Shown: piece after piece, positions 7,903-16,995 of the stretch
Layout of the letters: every line of letters starts with the position of its first letter
How positions within the stretch are numbered: the stretch's first letter is position 1
Assembly (NCBI RefSeq): GCF_013031405.1
Contig: NZ_WPZY01000005.1
Coordinates: 248,001 to 312,000 of the forward strand
DNA length: 64,000 nt
Reading direction: 5' to 3'
Origin: Ruegeria sp. HKCCD8929
GTDB lineage: Bacteria > Pseudomonadota > Alphaproteobacteria > Rhodobacterales > Rhodobacteraceae
Notes under the pieces: model-generated
The model's input: the letters and a program-made list of their open reading frames with translations, nothing else
Database searches by the model: none
Told to the model about the DNA's origin: nothing
Translations under genes and position numbers: made by a program

Positions 7903-8148
7903 TCAGAAGTCGAACAGGTCGTCGAGGAACCCGCCGCGTTTTTTCTTCTTGCGATAGCCGCGATCTGAACGGTCGTCGTAGCCCTGTTGCGGGGGCGGAG
8001 GGGGTGTCGTGTAGGCGGCCGAGCGCTCGATGATCTTGTCCAGCTCGCCGCGATCCAGCCAGACACCCCGGCATTGCGGGCAATAGTCGATCTCGACCCC
8101 GCTGCGCTCGGTGATCACAAGGTTATTTCCGTCAATCGGGCATTTCAT
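7903..8148 (-). CDS. TFIIB-type zinc-ribbon protein
   Basis: The 81-residue protein starts MKCPIDGNNL and holds a four-cysteine/cysteine-like ribbon: MKCP at the start, then DYCPQCRGVWLDRGELDKII, the exact signature of the zf-TFIIB family of small bacterial proteins. After it come a Pro-rich stretch (TTPPPPPQQ), a basic KKKKR run and an acidic GGFLDDLFDF end. The role of these proteins is not established. I start at ATG 8148 because GGAGGTG lies 7 bases upstream; the longer frame beginning at 8172 has no such site. Confidence 0.85.
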   Translation of the reverse strand: MKCPIDGNNLVITERSGVEIDYCPQCRGVWLDRGELDKIIERSAAYTTPPPPPQQGYDDRSDRGYRKKKKRGGFLDDLFDF

Positions 8149-8256
8149 TCGGCACCTCCGTTTTGCTGCCAAACACAGATGGGAATGCCCAGGTCGTTTT
8201 TCATCGGTTCGGAGCGGGATTTCGGTTTGGGGTCAGCAGGATGGGCGGATTTCGTC

Positions 8257-9342
8257 CTAAGGCTGGTTTGCCGCCCCGTCACGGTCGCGGATCGTCAACT
8301 GGTCGCGGATATAGAGGGCGGCCTGTTCCGGGCTGGGGGGGCGGTTTTCGGCCAGAAGGCCGATCTGCCAGGCCAGCCGCAGGGTGTCGAGGTTGTCCCT
8401 GACCTGCTGCGCCCGCGCGGTATAGGCGGCATGGCAGGCCTGATGCGCTTCATGAACGCCGGGCAGGGACAGCAGCTCGGCCAGTTTGGCGCGGGTGGCG
8501 TCAAGCATGGGCAGCAGGCGGGGGTCCTGCACTGTGTTCCAGTTGCGCTCGACCCAGTAGTCCAGCCCGATCTGCCTGTCCATGTGGTTGGGCAGGCCGC
8601 GCTGGCGTTTGACCAGGAACTCCTCGACCGAACGGAGGGAGTAGTGGTTGAGGCCGATCTGGTCCTGCCCGCGCGGGGTGCCGTAGAGGCTGATACGCGC
8701 GGATTGGCGGGCGAAGATCGGGGGCAGGGGGGTGCCGTCGGCGGCCAGCCAGCGCGGCAGGTCGGGGCCAGCGTGGCGCTTGGGCCGGTGCACGCCGAGC
8801 TTGTCGAAGCAGGCGGGGCGGATCAGCGATTTGAACAGATGTCCCATCGGGAAGTGCAGGTCGGGTGGGGCGGCGGCGGCGAAGCGTTCCGGCGTCAGCC
8901 CGTCCTCGCGCGCCTGTGCTCCGCCCGCGCCGTAGAAGCGCCAGGGGATGGTGAGGGCGTCGAAGGGGCCGGATTGGGCCTCGAACGCGGCCAGCAGGTG
9001 CTGGATCGTGGGCAGGTCGGGGGGCAGCCAGAGGAACTCGTCACAGTCTAAGAACAGGGCCCAGTCGGCGGCATCGAGAAGCGGATGGGCGCGGGCCAGT
9101 TTCAGCGCCTGCCACTGCACGGTTGCTTTGCCCCGGCGTTGAAACGGCGCATGGGTGACGATCCCGGCGGCGGCGAGCGCGTCCAGCAGGGCCGGAGTGC
9201 CGTCGGTGCAATCATGGGTCAGGATCAGGAAGTGATCGAAGCCCCGGGGAATGTGGTGGGCCAGCCATTCCAGAATATAGGACCCGTCGTCCCGCATGCA
9301 GGTGATGGCGACGCAACGGGGAGGGGCCGGGGTGTCGTTCAT
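8257..9342 (-). CDS. Glycosyltransferase family 2-like protein
   Basis: The 361-residue protein opens with the nucleotide-sugar fold: RCVAITCMRDDGSYILEWLAHH, then FDHFLILTHDCTDGT, and the DxD-type metal/sugar-nucleotide site WALFLDCDEFLWLP (about 105-118). Such proteins of roseobacters belong to the Glyco_tranf_2_4 group and are usually tied to surface polysaccharide; donor and acceptor are unknown. No membrane segment is visible. ATG 9342 is chosen because homologues start just before the first beta strand; a GTG at 9366 is the alternative and neither has a good ribosome site. It is followed on the minus strand after about 80 bases by the zinc-ribbon gene. Confidence 0.85.
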   Translation of the reverse strand: MNDTPAPPRCVAITCMRDDGSYILEWLAHHIPRGFDHFLILTHDCTDGTPALLDALAAAGIVTHAPFQRRGKATVQWQALKLARAHPLLDAADWALFLDCDEFLWLPPDLPTIQHLLAAFEAQSGPFDALTIPWRFYGAGGAQAREDGLTPERFAAAAPPDLHFPMGHLFKSLIRPACFDKLGVHRPKRHAGPDLPRWLAADGTPLPPIFARQSARISLYGTPRGQDQIGLNHYSLRSVEEFLVKRQRGLPNHMDRQIGLDYWVERNWNTVQDPRLLPMLDATRAKLAELLSLPGVHEAHQACHAAYTARAQQVRDNLDTLRLAWQIGLLAENRPPSPEQAALYIRDQLTIRDRDGAANQP

Positions 9343-9386
9343 GGGGGCAAGTGGTAGCAACCGCACCGATTTGGCGCAAGGCGCGG

Positions 9387-10001
9387 TTACCCTCGGGACG
9401 GGTTCAGCAAGGCTTGCAGCCCGGCCAGTTGGTAGCGCCAGAACAGGCCGATGCTGCGCTCGATGGCGGCGGGGTCCTCATGGTGCAGCAGGATGTCCGC
9501 GATGGTCTCGGTTGTGCGGTGGAACAGGCAGCGCAGCAGGCGATGCATTTCAGGGCTGGTGGTCTGGCCGGTCTGGGCGAGATATTCGGTGGCCTGCCGC
9601 TGCATCTCGGCGATCATCAGTGTTCGGACATGGGCGTAGCGGGTGCCGTCGGCGCCGCGCAGCAGGATCAGCGTAACGCACCGGTGCTCGACCCAGAACG
9701 CCAGCAAGGCGCGGGCATGAGCCGAGCCGCGCGCATCGGCATTGTCCCATTGCTCGATCAGGGTGAACTCGCGCAGCCGGGCGCGGAGCAGCCGCAGCAG
9801 GCGGGCGGCGAGTTGCGGGGTGACGACGGCTTCGAACAGGGTCTGCTTGTTGTCGAAATACTTGTAGAGGTTGCTGGTTGCGGTCCCGGCCCGCTTGGCG
9901 ATCTGGGCGAGACCGGCGGCGGCATAGCCTTGCTCGGCGAAGATCTCGGCGGCGGCGGTTAGGATGCGGTCGCGGACCTCGGGTTTCAGTCGCTGGACCA
10001 T
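9387..10001 (-). CDS. TetR/AcrR family transcriptional regulator
   Basis: The 204-residue protein has the TetR helix-turn-helix at its N-terminus (RDRILTAAAEIFAEQGYAAAGLAQIAKRAGTATSNLYKYFDNKQTLFEAVV, about residues 9-58) and a helical ligand/dimer domain after it. ATG 10001 shares its A with the TGA of the upstream amidase gene (TGATG), so the two are translationally coupled. The natural inference is that it senses an amide-like or aromatic ligand linked to the amidase, and regulates its own operon. The operator was not identified. Confidence 0.9.
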   Translation of the reverse strand: MVQRLKPEVRDRILTAAAEIFAEQGYAAAGLAQIAKRAGTATSNLYKYFDNKQTLFEAVVTPQLAARLLRLLRARLREFTLIEQWDNADARGSAHARALLAFWVEHRCVTLILLRGADGTRYAHVRTLMIAEMQRQATEYLAQTGQTTSPEMHRLLRCLFHRTTETIADILLHHEDPAAIERSIGLFWRYQLAGLQALLNPSRG

Positions 10002-11449
10002 CAGAGGCCCTGCGCGAGTGCGGTCAGGCGGAGTTGCCACGGAGCCGCATGTTCCAGTTGGAGGGCCAGTGCGAAGAGGCGGGCATCCTGTCCCGGAGCG
10101 GCGGCGAAGTGGCATCCGATGGGCAGCCCGTCTGCGGTCTGTCCCAGTGGCACCGACATGGCCGGCCAACCCGCGAGGGAGGCGGGGAAAGTGTAGCTGG
10201 CGATGCGCTCCACAAAGGCATTGAGTCTATCCGGGTCCTTGGAGGGATCGTATTGCCCGAGCGGGAAGGCAGCGAAGGGTATGGTTGGGCACAGCATGAC
10301 GTCACAGGTTTCGGCGGTCGCCGATACGCTTGCCAAAGCGCTTGCCATGACTGCACCGGTTGCGTGCAGCTTGTCCGGTGCCAGCAGGCGTGCGCGTTGA
10401 ACAAGGGTGCGCGTGTAGGGTTCGAAGCCGTCTTCGTCGAACGCTGGGCCCATCATCTGCGCGAACTGGTCGAAAAAGCCTGCCAGAACGGCCCCGTTGA
10501 GGGCAAAGAAGGCTTGTGCCGTGGCGTCCACGTCGAAGACGGGTGGGGCGATGTCAAAGACCTCGTGGCCCAGATCCTCGCACAGGCGCGCGGCAGCCTG
10601 CGTGGCTGTGGCGATTTCGGGGTCGGGGGTCTGGCCCCGGCTGTCCTCTAGATAAAACCCGATCCGAAGGCGTTCGGGCGGGTTCGGCGTGGCGATTTCC
10701 GTTGGGGACAGGGGGGCTGGAATATTCGGACGTTCGGTGGCTATCAGCCAGTTGGCGCTGTCCCTGACCGACCGGCTGAGGCAATGTTCGCTGAGCAATC
10801 CGGCGGTGGGCAGGTCGGCGGGCATCCCGTTGGACACGGTCCTGTCGCGGCTGGGTTTGAAGCCGAAAAGGCCACACAGCGACGCCGGGCCACGGATCGA
10901 CCCGCCGCCGTCGGACGCATGGGCAACCGGCACCAGGCCCGCCGCCACTGCCGCCGCCGCCCCGCCGGATGAGCCGCCGGGTGAGCGTGTCAGATCCCAT
11001 GGGTTTCGTGTCGCGCCCTTGGCCGTGGTTTCGGTTGTCCCCAGCAAGCCGAACTCGGAGGTCGTGCTTTTGCCGAGCACGATCAGGCCGCTTGCATCCA
11101 GCGCCTCGGTATATGGCGATCCGCCCTGCGCCGGGACGCCGTCGAACAGGCATGTGCCAAACCCAGCAGCATGGCTGGGATAGGGCATCAGGTCCTTTAT
11201 GAGGGTGGGAACGCCGGCAAAAACCCCGTCGGGAAGTTGCCCGCGCGCACGCGCTCGGGCCTGTTCAAAATTTGTTGATGCGGTCGCGTTGATCTTGGGG
11301 TTGATCCGCTCAAAACGGGCGATGGCGTGGTCGACAAGTTCAAGTGCCGAGATCTCGCCGGTGCGAATCAGTTGTGCCTGGGCGGTTGCGTCCATGCAGG
11401 TCAGGTCGTCTTGTGTGCAAGTGTCTGGGGATATTGCGGTTTCTGACAT
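10001..11449 (-). CDS. Amidase (amidase-signature family)
   Basis: The 482-residue enzyme has the Ser-cisSer-Lys triad of the amidase signature family: Lys in FAGVPTLIKDLMPYP (about 86), the Gly/Ser-rich core PGGSSGGAAAAVAAGLVPVA with the cis-Ser, and the nucleophile in SDGGGSIRGPASLCGLFGFKPSR. These enzymes hydrolyse amides to acid plus ammonia; the substrate is not predictable, and no GatA-specific partner genes (gatB, gatC) are nearby. ATG 11449 (MSETAISPD) has GGAGGG 9 bases upstream. It overlaps the TetR gene by one base. Confidence 0.92.
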   Translation of the reverse strand: MSETAISPDTCTQDDLTCMDATAQAQLIRTGEISALELVDHAIARFERINPKINATASTNFEQARARARGQLPDGVFAGVPTLIKDLMPYPSHAAGFGTCLFDGVPAQGGSPYTEALDASGLIVLGKSTTSEFGLLGTTETTAKGATRNPWDLTRSPGGSSGGAAAAVAAGLVPVAHASDGGGSIRGPASLCGLFGFKPSRDRTVSNGMPADLPTAGLLSEHCLSRSVRDSANWLIATERPNIPAPLSPTEIATPNPPERLRIGFYLEDSRGQTPDPEIATATQAAARLCEDLGHEVFDIAPPVFDVDATAQAFFALNGAVLAGFFDQFAQMMGPAFDEDGFEPYTRTLVQRARLLAPDKLHATGAVMASALASVSATAETCDVMLCPTIPFAAFPLGQYDPSKDPDRLNAFVERIASYTFPASLAGWPAMSVPLGQTADGLPIGCHFAAAPGQDARLFALALQLEHAAPWQLRLTALAQGL

Positions 11450-11696
11450 GGCTGGGCCCTCCGATGTCTTAAAAGGGAACATATAATTCTTTTTTGAGTG
11501 CGGCAATATCCGTTATGTGAACCGCTCTTCCTCAGGCGGTTTTCGGATCGGATTGCCGCGAGGTCTCAGTTTGAATTGACACTCTGGCAACAGTCCAAAG
11601 TTTCCGTTGGGGCATGTCTACCCATTTCCGTCCTTGGTTGGTAAAGGAGCCCAAATTGTGCGTAGAGAGTGGTCGTTGTAGTAGGTGGATGGGCAC

Positions 11697-12281
11697 ATGA
11701 GGGTCGACAGTTGCGACACCTTCGTCATTTCCTGGTCACAAACCGAGCTTGACGGGCTTGAGGCAGCACCTCTTGCTTCGCTTGGTGTTGGTGCGGCCTG
11801 GTCATGGCGTGGACGGGTCATTCGGTTGGGAGACCGCAATGGCGTTTCCGAGTGGGAACTGGCGGGCGACCGGTATGGGCGGGCGATCCGTCACGGGCAT
11901 GGAACCCGGCTTGAGCGTGCTGCTGTCGGCAGCGTAATGGATGCGGCAGGCCGCGCGGGGCATTCGGATCAGAGCTTTGTCGTGACCAATGGCGCCCGCA
12001 GCTACACTGTGTCCGTGGTTCACTCGGGGGACGGGGAATCGCCGCTTCTGGTGTTTTACGGGGAGATGCCGCCGAAGGACTCGGATCTTTGGGTCAGCGA
12101 ATGCGCGGTGAGCCTGCCCGATGTCGAATGGCACATGCAGGCCGGTCAAGCTGTTGTTCTGTTCGCGCCGGGCGTGCGTGCATCGGCCCCGGTCAGCGGC
12201 AAGTCCGATCGGCAAGCCCCGCAGGTGGCCATTGCCGAGCCCCGTGTCGCAAATGGCGGAGCTGGCCGGTTTACGGCCTGA
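11697..12281 (+). CDS. Hint-associated N-terminal domain protein lacking the Hint domain
   Basis: The 194-residue protein begins SCDTFVISWSQTELDGLEAA, then VGAAWSWRGRVIRL, SDQSFVVTNGARSYTVSVV, PLLVFYGEMPPKDSDLWV, a pattern I associate with the N-terminal region of roseobacter Hint-domain proteins, where it is normally followed by a C-FTPGT Hint start. Here the corresponding place reads VVLFAPGVRASAPVSG, without the cysteine, and the protein stops about 30 residues later, so self-cleavage is not possible. Identification is from memory of the family and tentative. ATG 11697 has AGGTGG at 11683-11688; a GTG at 11685 is the alternative start. Confidence 0.55.
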   Translation: MRVDSCDTFVISWSQTELDGLEAAPLASLGVGAAWSWRGRVIRLGDRNGVSEWELAGDRYGRAIRHGHGTRLERAAVGSVMDAAGRAGHSDQSFVVTNGARSYTVSVVHSGDGESPLLVFYGEMPPKDSDLWVSECAVSLPDVEWHMQAGQAVVLFAPGVRASAPVSGKSDRQAPQVAIAEPRVANGGAGRFTA

Positions 12282-12312
12282 CCCGCCCGTGAAAATACCG
12301 CGCATTGCGATG

Positions 12313-12340
12313 TTGACTCTGACCGCCGCGCCTATATAAG
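12313..12340 (+). promoter_or_regulatory. Promoter of rpsD
   Basis: TTGACT (12313-12318), a 16-base spacer and TATAAG (12335-12340) form a near-consensus sigma-70 promoter about 215 bases before rpsD. The leader in between holds a GGGAACCGGTTTTC motif at about 12505-12518 and the AAAGGAGAT ribosome site at 12542-12550. Confidence 0.65.
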
Positions 12341-12555
12341 CGCGGCTTCATTGGTGTTGGTGGCCCCCGCAAGGGGATGCCTGTCATGGGAATTCCGCAG
12401 AGGGAAACCCAAGAGGACAACGCCCTTTTAAACGGCGCAAGGCCCGGTTCGGGCTGGTTTGCACGCGACGGTCGAGCGGAAACGCGATTTCGGCCTGAAA
12501 AGTGGGAACCGGTTTTCGGATCAAGCCGAAGTGCCACTTATAAAGGAGATCAGCC

Positions 12556-13176
12556 GTGACCAAACGCACGTCTGCCAAGTATAAAATCGACCGCCGGATG
12601 GGCGAAAACATCTGGGGTCGTCCGAAATCCCCGGTCAACCGTCGTGAATACGGCCCCGGCCAGCACGGCCAGCGCCGCAAGGGCAAGCTGTCGGACTTCG
12701 GTCTGCAGCTGCGCGCCAAGCAGAAGCTGAAAGGCTATTATGGCGACCTGACCGAGAAGCAGTTCCGCCGCATCTACGCCGAAGCCGAGCGTGTGAAAGG
12801 CGACACCGGTGAAAACCTGATCGGCCTGCTGGAACGCCGTCTGGACGCCGTCGTTTACCGCGCCAAGTTCGTGTCGACCGTGTTTGCCGCCCGTCAGTTC
12901 GTGAACCACGGCCACGTCAAGGTGAACGGCAAGCGCGTGAACATCCCCAGCTACCGTGTCAAGGAAGGCGACGTGATCGAGGTGCGTGACAAGTCCAAGC
13001 AGCTTGCCGTGGTTCTGGAAGCCGTGTCGCTGGCCGAGCGCGATGTGCCGGATTATCTGGACGCCGACCATTCGAAGATGACCGCCACGTTCGTGCGCAC
13101 CCCCGGTCTGGGCGATGTGCCGTACCCGGTGATGATGGAACCGAACCTAGTTGTGGAATTCTACGCGAAGAACTGA
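12556..13176 (+). CDS. rpsD: 30S ribosomal protein S4
   Basis: S4 is a primary 16S rRNA-binding protein that nucleates the 30S body and contributes to decoding accuracy. The 206-residue sequence has the alphaproteobacterial S4 start ([22 protein letters not shown]), the [23 protein letters not shown] segment, and the S4 RNA-binding domain ([42 protein letters not shown], about 98-140). The start is GTG 12556 behind a strong AAAGGAGAT. It is monocistronic with its own promoter and a perfect-stem terminator after it. The alphaproteobacterial form lacks the N-terminal zinc cysteines seen in some bacteria. Confidence 0.98.
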   Translation: MTKRTSAKYKIDRRMGENIWGRPKSPVNRREYGPGQHGQRRKGKLSDFGLQLRAKQKLKGYYGDLTEKQFRRIYAEAERVKGDTGENLIGLLERRLDAVVYRAKFVSTVFAARQFVNHGHVKVNGKRVNIPSYRVKEGDVIEVRDKSKQLAVVLEAVSLAERDVPDYLDADHSKMTATFVRTPGLGDVPYPVMMEPNLVVEFYAKN

Positions 13177-13200
13177 TCTTCGCCATCCCGCCGAATTTCG

Positions 13201-13233
13201 AAAGGCCGCGCAATCCGCGCGGCCTTTTCTTTT
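13201..13233 (+). terminator. Intrinsic terminator of rpsD
   Basis: AAAGGCCGCGC (13201-13211), loop AATCC, and GCGCGGCCTTT (13217-13227) form a perfect 11-bp stem followed by a TTTTCTTTT tract. Confidence 0.92.
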
Positions 13234-13317
13234 GGTTCAAGCCTATTCGTTTGTTGCAATCCTCTAGACCCGGGCCCGGAACGGAAGGCTCGGGTCACGT
13301 CCATTGCGCAGGAGAGA

Positions 13318-13347
13318 CAAAAACGGGCAGCCGGTTGCGACTGCCCA
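13318..13347 (-). terminator. Intrinsic terminator of the small lipoprotein gene
   Basis: On the minus strand GGGCAG, a 10-base loop and CTGCCC are followed by GTTTTTG. It lies just beyond the lipoprotein stop codon. Confidence 0.75.
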
Positions 13348-13355
13348 CTTCACTG

Positions 13356-13541
13356 TTATTCCGTGGCCGGCGTGCAGACTGTTTCACCGGCATCGGTGCT
13401 GGCGACAAGATAGCCGTCCGGGCAGCTTGCATTGCCAACCTTGTCATAGGTCGGTTGTACGTAGACGGGGTCGGGCTCGGGCTGTGCGCAGGCTGTGAGG
13501 GCAAGTGCAAATGCGCCGAGAACGGCAAGCTTGAGTTTCAT
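13356..13541 (-). CDS. Small lipoprotein
   Basis: The 61-residue protein MKLKLAVLGAFALALTACAQPEP has a lipobox LTAC with the lipidated cysteine at residue 18, then a short mature part with two further cysteines (SCPDGY and TVCTPATE) that may form a disulfide. It should be anchored to a membrane on the periplasmic side. ATG 13541 is chosen for AGGA at 9 bases spacing; ATG 13547 and a TTG at 13550 are in frame just upstream. Function unknown. A minus-strand terminator follows. Confidence 0.8.
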   Translation of the reverse strand: MKLKLAVLGAFALALTACAQPEPDPVYVQPTYDKVGNASCPDGYLVASTDAGETVCTPATE

Positions 13542-13864
13542 GTCCATCAATCCTTTTTAGTCACCTTATATTCCCCGAAAAAATCGGGGTGTCTCATTAG
13601 GATACGTCTTGAATTCCCCTGCGGCAACTTCATCGGCGCTGCGCGGGCCAGGTGGCGATTCACCGCCTAACTGGCCAGAACGATTGAGCTTTGTCGGATC
13701 GGATCTAGGATCGGGGTCGCCGGATCGGAGCAATACGGCGTCCTTGAGACAGGCGGGCCTGCGTCGCGCGCTTCGCAACCGGTAGGTGTATGAAATTGCG
13801 AAGTTAATCGGGTCTCGGGGGGGCATTCTCCGCTGTGTGGCCCATGGCGCCCGCCGGGGTTTCG
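13542..13864. other. Intergenic stretch without a supported gene
   Basis: Apart from the ribosome site of the lipoprotein gene and a CCCCGA-AAAAA-TCGGGG hairpin at 13573-13589, I see nothing. An 86-codon minus-strand frame here has no ribosome site and unusual composition and is not called. Confidence 0.5.
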
Positions 13865-14326
13865 CTAAAGCGGCAGCGGGCGCCCTTCGGCAATTGCCTC
13901 CATCGCGAAATACGAAGTGACGCTGTCCAGCTCGACCTTCTCGATCAGGCGCTGATAGACCTTGTCATACGAGGCCATATCCTGCGTCACCACCTTGAGT
14001 TGATAGTCGTAATCGCCGCCGATTCGGTGGAAATCGACCACTTCGGGGATGGTCAGCACGTGCCTGCGAAAGGCCTGCAGCCACTCGGCCGAATGGTGTC
14101 TTGTGCGCAGCATCACGAACACCACCAGGTTCAGCCCCAGCTTCTCACGGGCGATACGCGCGGTCGAGCCGCGCAGCACGCCGGCCTCGTTCAGCGCCTT
14201 CAACCGCCGCCAGCAGGCGTTTTGCGACAGTCCCACCCGCTCGGCGAGGTCTCGCTGCGACAGGGTTGCCTCCTTCTGCAGTTCCTGCAGCAGGTTCAGG
14301 TCAATTTGATCGATGTTTTTCTCCAT
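13865..14326 (-). CDS. Lrp/AsnC family transcriptional regulator
   Basis: The 153-residue protein has the Lrp winged helix (DQIDLNLLQELQKEATLSQRDLAERVGLSQNACWRRLKALNEAGVLRG, about 6-54) and the RAM ligand/oligomer domain (PEVVDFHRIGGDYDYQLKVV, about 93-113). It is divergent from the class V aminotransferase gene across 102 bases, the usual arrangement of a local Lrp regulator with its target, so it probably senses the amino acid handled by that enzyme. Confidence 0.93.
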   Translation of the reverse strand: MEKNIDQIDLNLLQELQKEATLSQRDLAERVGLSQNACWRRLKALNEAGVLRGSTARIAREKLGLNLVVFVMLRTRHHSAEWLQAFRRHVLTIPEVVDFHRIGGDYDYQLKVVTQDMASYDKVYQRLIEKVELDSVTSYFAMEAIAEGRPLPL

Positions 14327-14428
14327 GTTGGATCATATGACACAAAATCACGTGAAACGGAATAAAGAAAGGGGAAGATTTCGCAGCTTGTCACGATCAC
14401 ATTGGGTGTATCAGAAGGAGCCCGGAGC

Positions 14429-15844
14429 ATGACCCTTTCCATTTTCCGTGCAGCGATCGAAGCTGCCACTCACACCAACACGCTGCGGGATGGATTGATC
14501 GGTGAGAACATCCTCATCCCCGGTCTACGCGGGGACGTGCCGCTTGTGTATGCGGATTACGTCGCTTCGGGCCGCGCGTTGCGGCAGGTCGAGGACTATG
14601 TGGTCCAGCATGTGCTGCCGTTTTACGCCAACAGCCACACCGAAGCCTCCTTTTGCGGGTCCTACATCACCCGGCTGCGCCGTGAGGCGCGGGGTGAGAT
14701 CGCCCGGATGGTCGGCGCCACGGAAGACGATGCGGTGATCTTTACCGGATCGGGCGCCACCGCCGGGCTGAACCGGCTGGTCAGTCTGTTTGGGGTCGCA
14801 GAGGCTGACCGGCCGGTGGTCCTGATCGGGCCGTATGAGCATCATTCCAACATCCTGCCGTGGCGGGAGAGCAAGGCTGAGGTGATCGAGATCCCCGAGG
14901 CGCATGAGGGCGGCCCGGACTTGCAGGCGCTGGAGGCAGCGCTGATCGCCAACCGGGACTCGGACCTGCTGATCGGGTCTTTCTCGGCGGCCTCGAACGT
15001 GACCGGTATCGTTACCGATCCCGATCCGGTGACCCGGCTGCTGAAGCGCCATGGGGCGCTGGCGGTCTGGGACTATGCGGGTGGCGGGCCTTATTTGCCG
15101 ATGGGGATGGGCGCGGGCGATGCGCGCAAGGATGCCATCGTAGTCTCGCCGCACAAGTTCCCCGGCGGGCCGGGCGCGTCCGGCGTGCTGGTCGTCAACA
15201 AGGTGCCCGTGCATCGCGATTGCCCAAGCTGGCCGGGCGGCGGCACCGTGTCCTTCGTCTCGCCCTGGGGGCATGATTACAGTGAGGATTTGGCGGCGCG
15301 CGAAGAGGCGGGAACGCCCAACGTGATCGGCGACATCCGCGCGGCGCTGGCCTTTATCGTCAAGGATGTGGTGGGCGCAGAGGAGATTTCCAAACGCGAG
15401 GCGCTCTGTAACCGCATGGCGCTGGAGGGGTGGGGTGACAACCCGCACCTGACGCTGCTGGGCGCGGACAAGGCGCATCGGTTGCCGATCTTTTCCTTCC
15501 TGGTGCGTGATGCCGCCGGTCAGCCGGTGCATCAGCAGCTTTTCACCCGGATGCTGAGCGATATCTACGGCATTCAGGCGCGCGGCGGCTGTGCCTGCGC
15601 GGGTCCCTACGCCCACCGGTTGCTGGGGATCGACCGCGCGGCGTCCGAGGCGTTGCATGCCGATCTGGCTGCGGGCAAGGAGCTGCTGAAACCCGGCTGG
15701 GTGCGGCTGAACTTCTCATATCTCATGAGCGAGGAGACGGTGCAGTTCATCATCGACAGCGTCAATGACCTGTCGCGGCGGACGGTTGAGTTCGTGCCCC
15801 ATTACGACGCCGACCCGGCCACCGCCCGGTTCAAGGCGGCCTGA
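14429..15844 (+). CDS. Class V aminotransferase-fold PLP enzyme (SufS/cysteine-desulfurase-like)
   Basis: The 471-residue enzyme has the class V fold: TGSGATAGLNRLV binding the cofactor phosphate, the DYAGGGPYLPM Asp, and the Schiff-base lysine in VSPHKFPGGPGASGVLV (near residue 253). A C-terminal loop carries GIQARGGCACAGPYAHRLL with two cysteines where cysteine desulfurases hold the catalytic cysteine, so desulfurase or lyase activity is possible. There is no suf or isc gene nearby. The divergent Lrp regulator suggests amino-acid catabolism. ATG 14429 has AAGGAG 9 bases upstream. Substrate is unknown; homologues are annotated only as aminotransferase class V. Confidence 0.85.
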   Translation: MTLSIFRAAIEAATHTNTLRDGLIGENILIPGLRGDVPLVYADYVASGRALRQVEDYVVQHVLPFYANSHTEASFCGSYITRLRREARGEIARMVGATEDDAVIFTGSGATAGLNRLVSLFGVAEADRPVVLIGPYEHHSNILPWRESKAEVIEIPEAHEGGPDLQALEAALIANRDSDLLIGSFSAASNVTGIVTDPDPVTRLLKRHGALAVWDYAGGGPYLPMGMGAGDARKDAIVVSPHKFPGGPGASGVLVVNKVPVHRDCPSWPGGGTVSFVSPWGHDYSEDLAAREEAGTPNVIGDIRAALAFIVKDVVGAEEISKREALCNRMALEGWGDNPHLTLLGADKAHRLPIFSFLVRDAAGQPVHQQLFTRMLSDIYGIQARGGCACAGPYAHRLLGIDRAASEALHADLAAGKELLKPGWVRLNFSYLMSEETVQFIIDSVNDLSRRTVEFVPHYDADPATARFKAA

Positions 15845-15909
15845 CGGGATTGCCGCTTTTCTCTGCGGGGTGAGACCGGTATGAGGGGCGTGTCTTAGGG
15901 AGCCCCGAC

Positions 15910-16995
15910 ATGAACAAGATCACTCCGCAACCCGGCATCATGGACATCGCGCTCTATCAGGGCGGCAAGTCCCATGTCGAGGGCGTGGCCGATGTCATCA
16001 AGCTCAGCTCGAACGAGAACCCGTTCGGCCCCAGCCCGAAGGCGATCGAGGCGGTGCGGGACAGTGCGGCGCAGTTGCATCGCTATCCCAGCACCGATCA
16101 TGCCGAGCTGCGGGCGGCGATTGGAGAGGTACACGGGCTGGACCCTCAGCGCATCATCTGCGGCGTGGGCTCGGACGAGGTGCTGCAATTCGTGGTGCAG
16201 GCCTATGCCGGTGTCGGCGATGAGGTCATTCATACCGAGCACGGGTTTTCCATGTACCCCATTCTGGCGCGGATGGCGGGTGCGGTGCCGGTCGAGGTGC
16301 CGGAGCGGGAGCGGATGGTCGATGTGGATGCCATCCTTGCGGCCTGTACCGACAGGACCCGGGTGGTGTTTCTGACCAATCCCGGCAACCCGACCTCGAT
16401 CATGATCCCCGGGACGGAGGTCGCCCGGCTGGCCGATGCCCTGCCGCCGCAGGTGATCCTTGTGCTGGACGGAGCCTATACCGAGTTCGTGGACGGGTTT
16501 GATGGCGGCGTGTCAGTTGTTGATGGGCGCTCCAACGTGATCATGACACGGACCTTTTCCAAGATCTACGGGTTGGGCGGTATGCGGGTCGGTTGGGGCT
16601 ATGCGCCGCAGACGATCATCGACGTGCTGAACCGTATCCGGCAGCCCTTTAACCTGTCGGCGACCGCGCTGGCCGCTGCCGAGGCCGCTGTGCGGGACCG
16701 GGACTATGTGGATTTCTGCCAGGCCGAGAACGCCAGGTTGCGGGTTTGGCTGGCCGATGCGCTGGCCGAACTGGGCGTGCCATCGGATGCGTCCTGCACC
16801 AATTTCATCCTTGCGCGCTTTGCCGATCGGGCCGAGGCCGAGGCTTGTGACGGCTATCTGCAATCTCAGGGTTTGATCGTGCGGCGGGTGGCGGGTTACA
16901 ACCTGCCAAATGCGCTGCGGATCACCGTCGGCGATGAACAGGCCTGCGCCCGTGTGGTTGCAGCCGTCAAGGCGTTCAAGGGAGGCGCTGCATGA
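15910..16995 (+). CDS. hisC: Histidinol-phosphate aminotransferase (may also act on aromatic substrates)
   Basis: The 361-residue class I/II aminotransferase shows the HisC signatures [44 protein letters not shown], the LDGAYTEF Asp/Tyr pair and the PLP lysine in [17 protein letters not shown] (near 217), plus the C-terminal [15 protein letters not shown] arginine. It catalyses the glutamate-dependent step to histidinol phosphate, and because it overlaps tyrC by four bases (ATGA) it may also transaminate prephenate or phenylpyruvate. It is first in the hisC-tyrC-extensin-like operon. Confidence 0.95.
   Translation: MNKITPQPGIMDIALYQGGKSHVEGVADVIKLSSNENPFGPSPKAIEAVRDSAAQLHRYPSTDHAELRAAIGEVHGLDPQRIICGVGSDEVLQFVVQAYAGVGDEVIHTEHGFSMYPILARMAGAVPVEVPERERMVDVDAILAACTDRTRVVFLTNPGNPTSIMIPGTEVARLADALPPQVILVLDGAYTEFVDGFDGGVSVVDGRSNVIMTRTFSKIYGLGGMRVGWGYAPQTIIDVLNRIRQPFNLSATALAAAEAAVRDRDYVDFCQAENARLRVWLADALAELGVPSDASCTNFILARFADRAEAEACDGYLQSQGLIVRRVAGYNLPNALRITVGDEQACARVVAAVKAFKGGAA

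Noticed and set aside
13566..13826. Minus-strand frame of 86 codons
   Set aside because: No ribosome site, no domain, and the sequence includes a hairpin between two well-supported genes.
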